Origin: Photobacterium proteolyticum
GTDB taxonomy: Bacteria; Pseudomonadota; Gammaproteobacteria; Enterobacterales; Vibrionaceae
Length of the DNA stretch: 64,000 bases
Direction: 5' to 3'
NCBI RefSeq assembly: GCF_001939735.1
Contig: NZ_MJIL01000090.1
Location: 1-64,000, forward strand
Both the position numbers and the translations under genes were made by a program. How positions within the stretch are numbered: position 1 is the stretch's first letter; each line of letters opens with the position of its first letter. This document shows positions 62,843 through 64,000 of this stretch, one piece after another. Under the pieces are notes generated by a model. The model saw only the letters and a list, made by a program, of their open reading frames with translations, made no database searches and had not been told where the DNA came from.

Positions 62843-64000
62843 ATGAGAAAAGAATCTGATGTATTAGGTGAAATGATGTTACCGGACGAGGCGTATTACG
62901 GTATTCAGACCGTACGTGCCCGGGATAACTTTGCGGTTTCCGGCCGTACGGCGGTGGATGTTCCGCATTACCTATGGTCGGTTGCTGCTATCAAACAGGC
63001 GGCAGCTAAGGCGAACTGCAAGATTGGTGCGCTGGATGAAAAGCTGGCAGATGCCATTGTGCAGGCTTCGCAAGAGGTGATGGATCATCGTTTTGACGAC
63101 CAGTTCCCTATCGATATTTTTCAGGGCGGCGGTGGTACGTCAACCAATATGAATGCCAATGAGGTGATTGCCAATCGTGCCAATGAAATGATCACCGGCC
63201 AGAAGGGTTATGACCAGGTGCATCCCAATACGCATGTCAACATGGGGCAGTCAACCAATGACGTGATCCCGGCGGCAATGAAGATGACCTGTCGCCTGAA
63301 CCTGCATCAGTTGATCAAGGAAGTGGCCGCACTGGAAGCCATGCTGGAAGAGAAGACTCAGGCTTTTGAGCATGTCGTTAAGCTGGCTAGAACCTGTCTG
63401 CAGGATGCGGTGCCTATTACCCTCGGCCAGCAGTTTAGTGGTTATCTGCATCAGGTAAGACGCCTGCACCTGGCGTTGAAAACGGCCAGCGAGCAGACGT
63501 TGGACTTGCCGCTTGGTGCCACTGCAGTAGGTACCGGGCTTTCAACCCATGAAGGATACCTAGAGCAGGTTTATACCGAGCTTCGTGAGATCACTGGCGA
63601 GCAGTTTATTGCCGAGGACAACTTCTTCGATGGTCTGCAAAACGGTGATGCCTACCTTGAGGTTGCCGCCCAGATCAAAAAGCTGGCGACCTTCCTGTCA
63701 AAAATGGCAACGGATTTTCGCATTCAGGGCAGTGGCCCGCGTGCTGGGTTCAATGAATTGTTTATACCTGCCGTGCAGCCGGGTTCATCTATTATGCCGG
63801 GCAAGATCAATCCGGTTATGCCGGAGCTGATCAACCAGATTGCCTATCAGGTGATTGGTAATGATGTGTCGATCACCATGGCGGTCGAGGGCGGTGAGCT
63901 GGATTTGAATGTCTGGGAGCCGGTGATCATCAAGGCGCTGTTTGAGTCTTGCACCCTGCTGACCAATGCGATTCCGCTGTTTGTCGACAAGTGCCTGAAG
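62843..64000 (+). CDS. aspA: Aspartate ammonia-lyase (3' end beyond the window)
   Basis: The first 386 codons are present and the frame is open to the window edge; full-length enzymes are about 470 residues. The enzyme turns L-aspartate into fumarate and ammonia. Fumarase/aspartase superfamily motifs are clear: QGGGGTSTNMNANEVIANRA, HPNTHVNMGQSTNDVIP, and the catalytic loop PGSSIMPGKINPVMPELINQ. The start MRKESDVLGEMMLPDEAYYG fits aspartase better than fumarase C. AGGA lies about 8 bases before the ATG. It is divergent from a LysR gene. Confidence 0.9.
   Translation, partial: MRKESDVLGEMMLPDEAYYGIQTVRARDNFAVSGRTAVDVPHYLWSVAAIKQAAAKANCKIGALDEKLADAIVQASQEVMDHRFDDQFPIDIFQGGGGTSTNMNANEVIANRANEMITGQKGYDQVHPNTHVNMGQSTNDVIPAAMKMTCRLNLHQLIKEVAALEAMLEEKTQAFEHVVKLARTCLQDAVPITLGQQFSGYLHQVRRLHLALKTASEQTLDLPLGATAVGTGLSTHEGYLEQVYTELREITGEQFIAEDNFFDGLQNGDAYLEVAAQIKKLATFLSKMATDFRIQGSGPRAGFNELFIPAVQPGSSIMPGKINPVMPELINQIAYQVIGNDVSITMAVEGGELDLNVWEPVIIKALFESCTLLTNAIPLFVDKCLK

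Overview
The window reads as chromosomal DNA of a gammaproteobacterium, most likely a member of the Vibrionaceae (Vibrio/Photobacterium-like). This is an inference from the methylcitrate cluster of the acnD/prpF type, the motility and c-di-GMP genes, a SigZ-type sigma factor, and a tRNA-Ser 3' end of the kind I recall from vibrios. No species can be named from the sequence alone.

Layout. (1) 1-3816 looks like the right end of an integrated element: a coiled-coil gene, a decayed group II intron reverse transcriptase, and a seven-repeat beta-propeller lipoprotein. It ends in what looks like a detached tRNA-Ser 3' end followed by the tRNA terminator. (2) 4001-7281 holds a phosphopantetheinyl transferase, a possible Fur box, a truncated MFS gene, and an intact MFS gene divergent from an AraC regulator; it may be a remnant of a siderophore-type locus. 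(3) 7302-15253 is a mixed block: DUF2059 protein, short asparaginase-like protein plus NhaC-type antiporter with a divergent HTH regulator, GST-like protein and SigZ-like sigma factor, an unrecognised lipoprotein/secreted-protein pair, and an orphan OmpR-type regulator. (4) 15700-27374 carries a chemoreceptor, a double-domain SagB-like nitroreductase, a CHASE-GGDEF-EAL protein, a DUF6506 protein, an AraC regulator, a DUF6351 hydrolase, and an NmrA-like oxidoreductase divergent from a LysR regulator.

(5) 27572-37630 is the propionate (2-methylcitrate) catabolic cluster: thioesterase (divergent), GntR regulator, prpB, prpC, acnD, prpF, prpE. PrpE activates propionate to propionyl-CoA, PrpC condenses it with oxaloacetate, AcnD plus PrpF convert 2-methylcitrate towards 2-methylisocitrate, and PrpB splits that into pyruvate and succinate. 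Four copies of an ATTGTNNACAAT-like dyad lie between the thioesterase and the GntR gene. (6) 37924-50784 is ordinary chromosomal content: two small proteins, a DUF4239-like membrane protein, universal stress protein, GNAT, LysR, exported amidohydrolase, DgkA, zinc ribbon, chemoreceptor, an ACP / fatty acyl-AMP ligase / PlsC fusion, and a membrane protein.

(7) 51024-60643 is a visibly more AT-rich defence island: Vsr endonuclease, GHKL (MORC/MutL-like) ATPase, Z1-domain superfamily II helicase, DUF4420 PD-(D/E)XK-like protein, AIPR protein, and a convergent C5-cytosine methyltransferase. The four middle genes overlap or abut and look like one translationally coupled unit. The architecture belongs to a class of predicted restriction-type conflict systems known from comparative genomics, but it is mechanistically obscure and is the best candidate here for an exciting system. 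(8) 60812-64000 returns to chromosome: a double GST-N-domain protein, a LysR regulator, and the 5' part of an aspartate ammonia-lyase gene that runs off the window.
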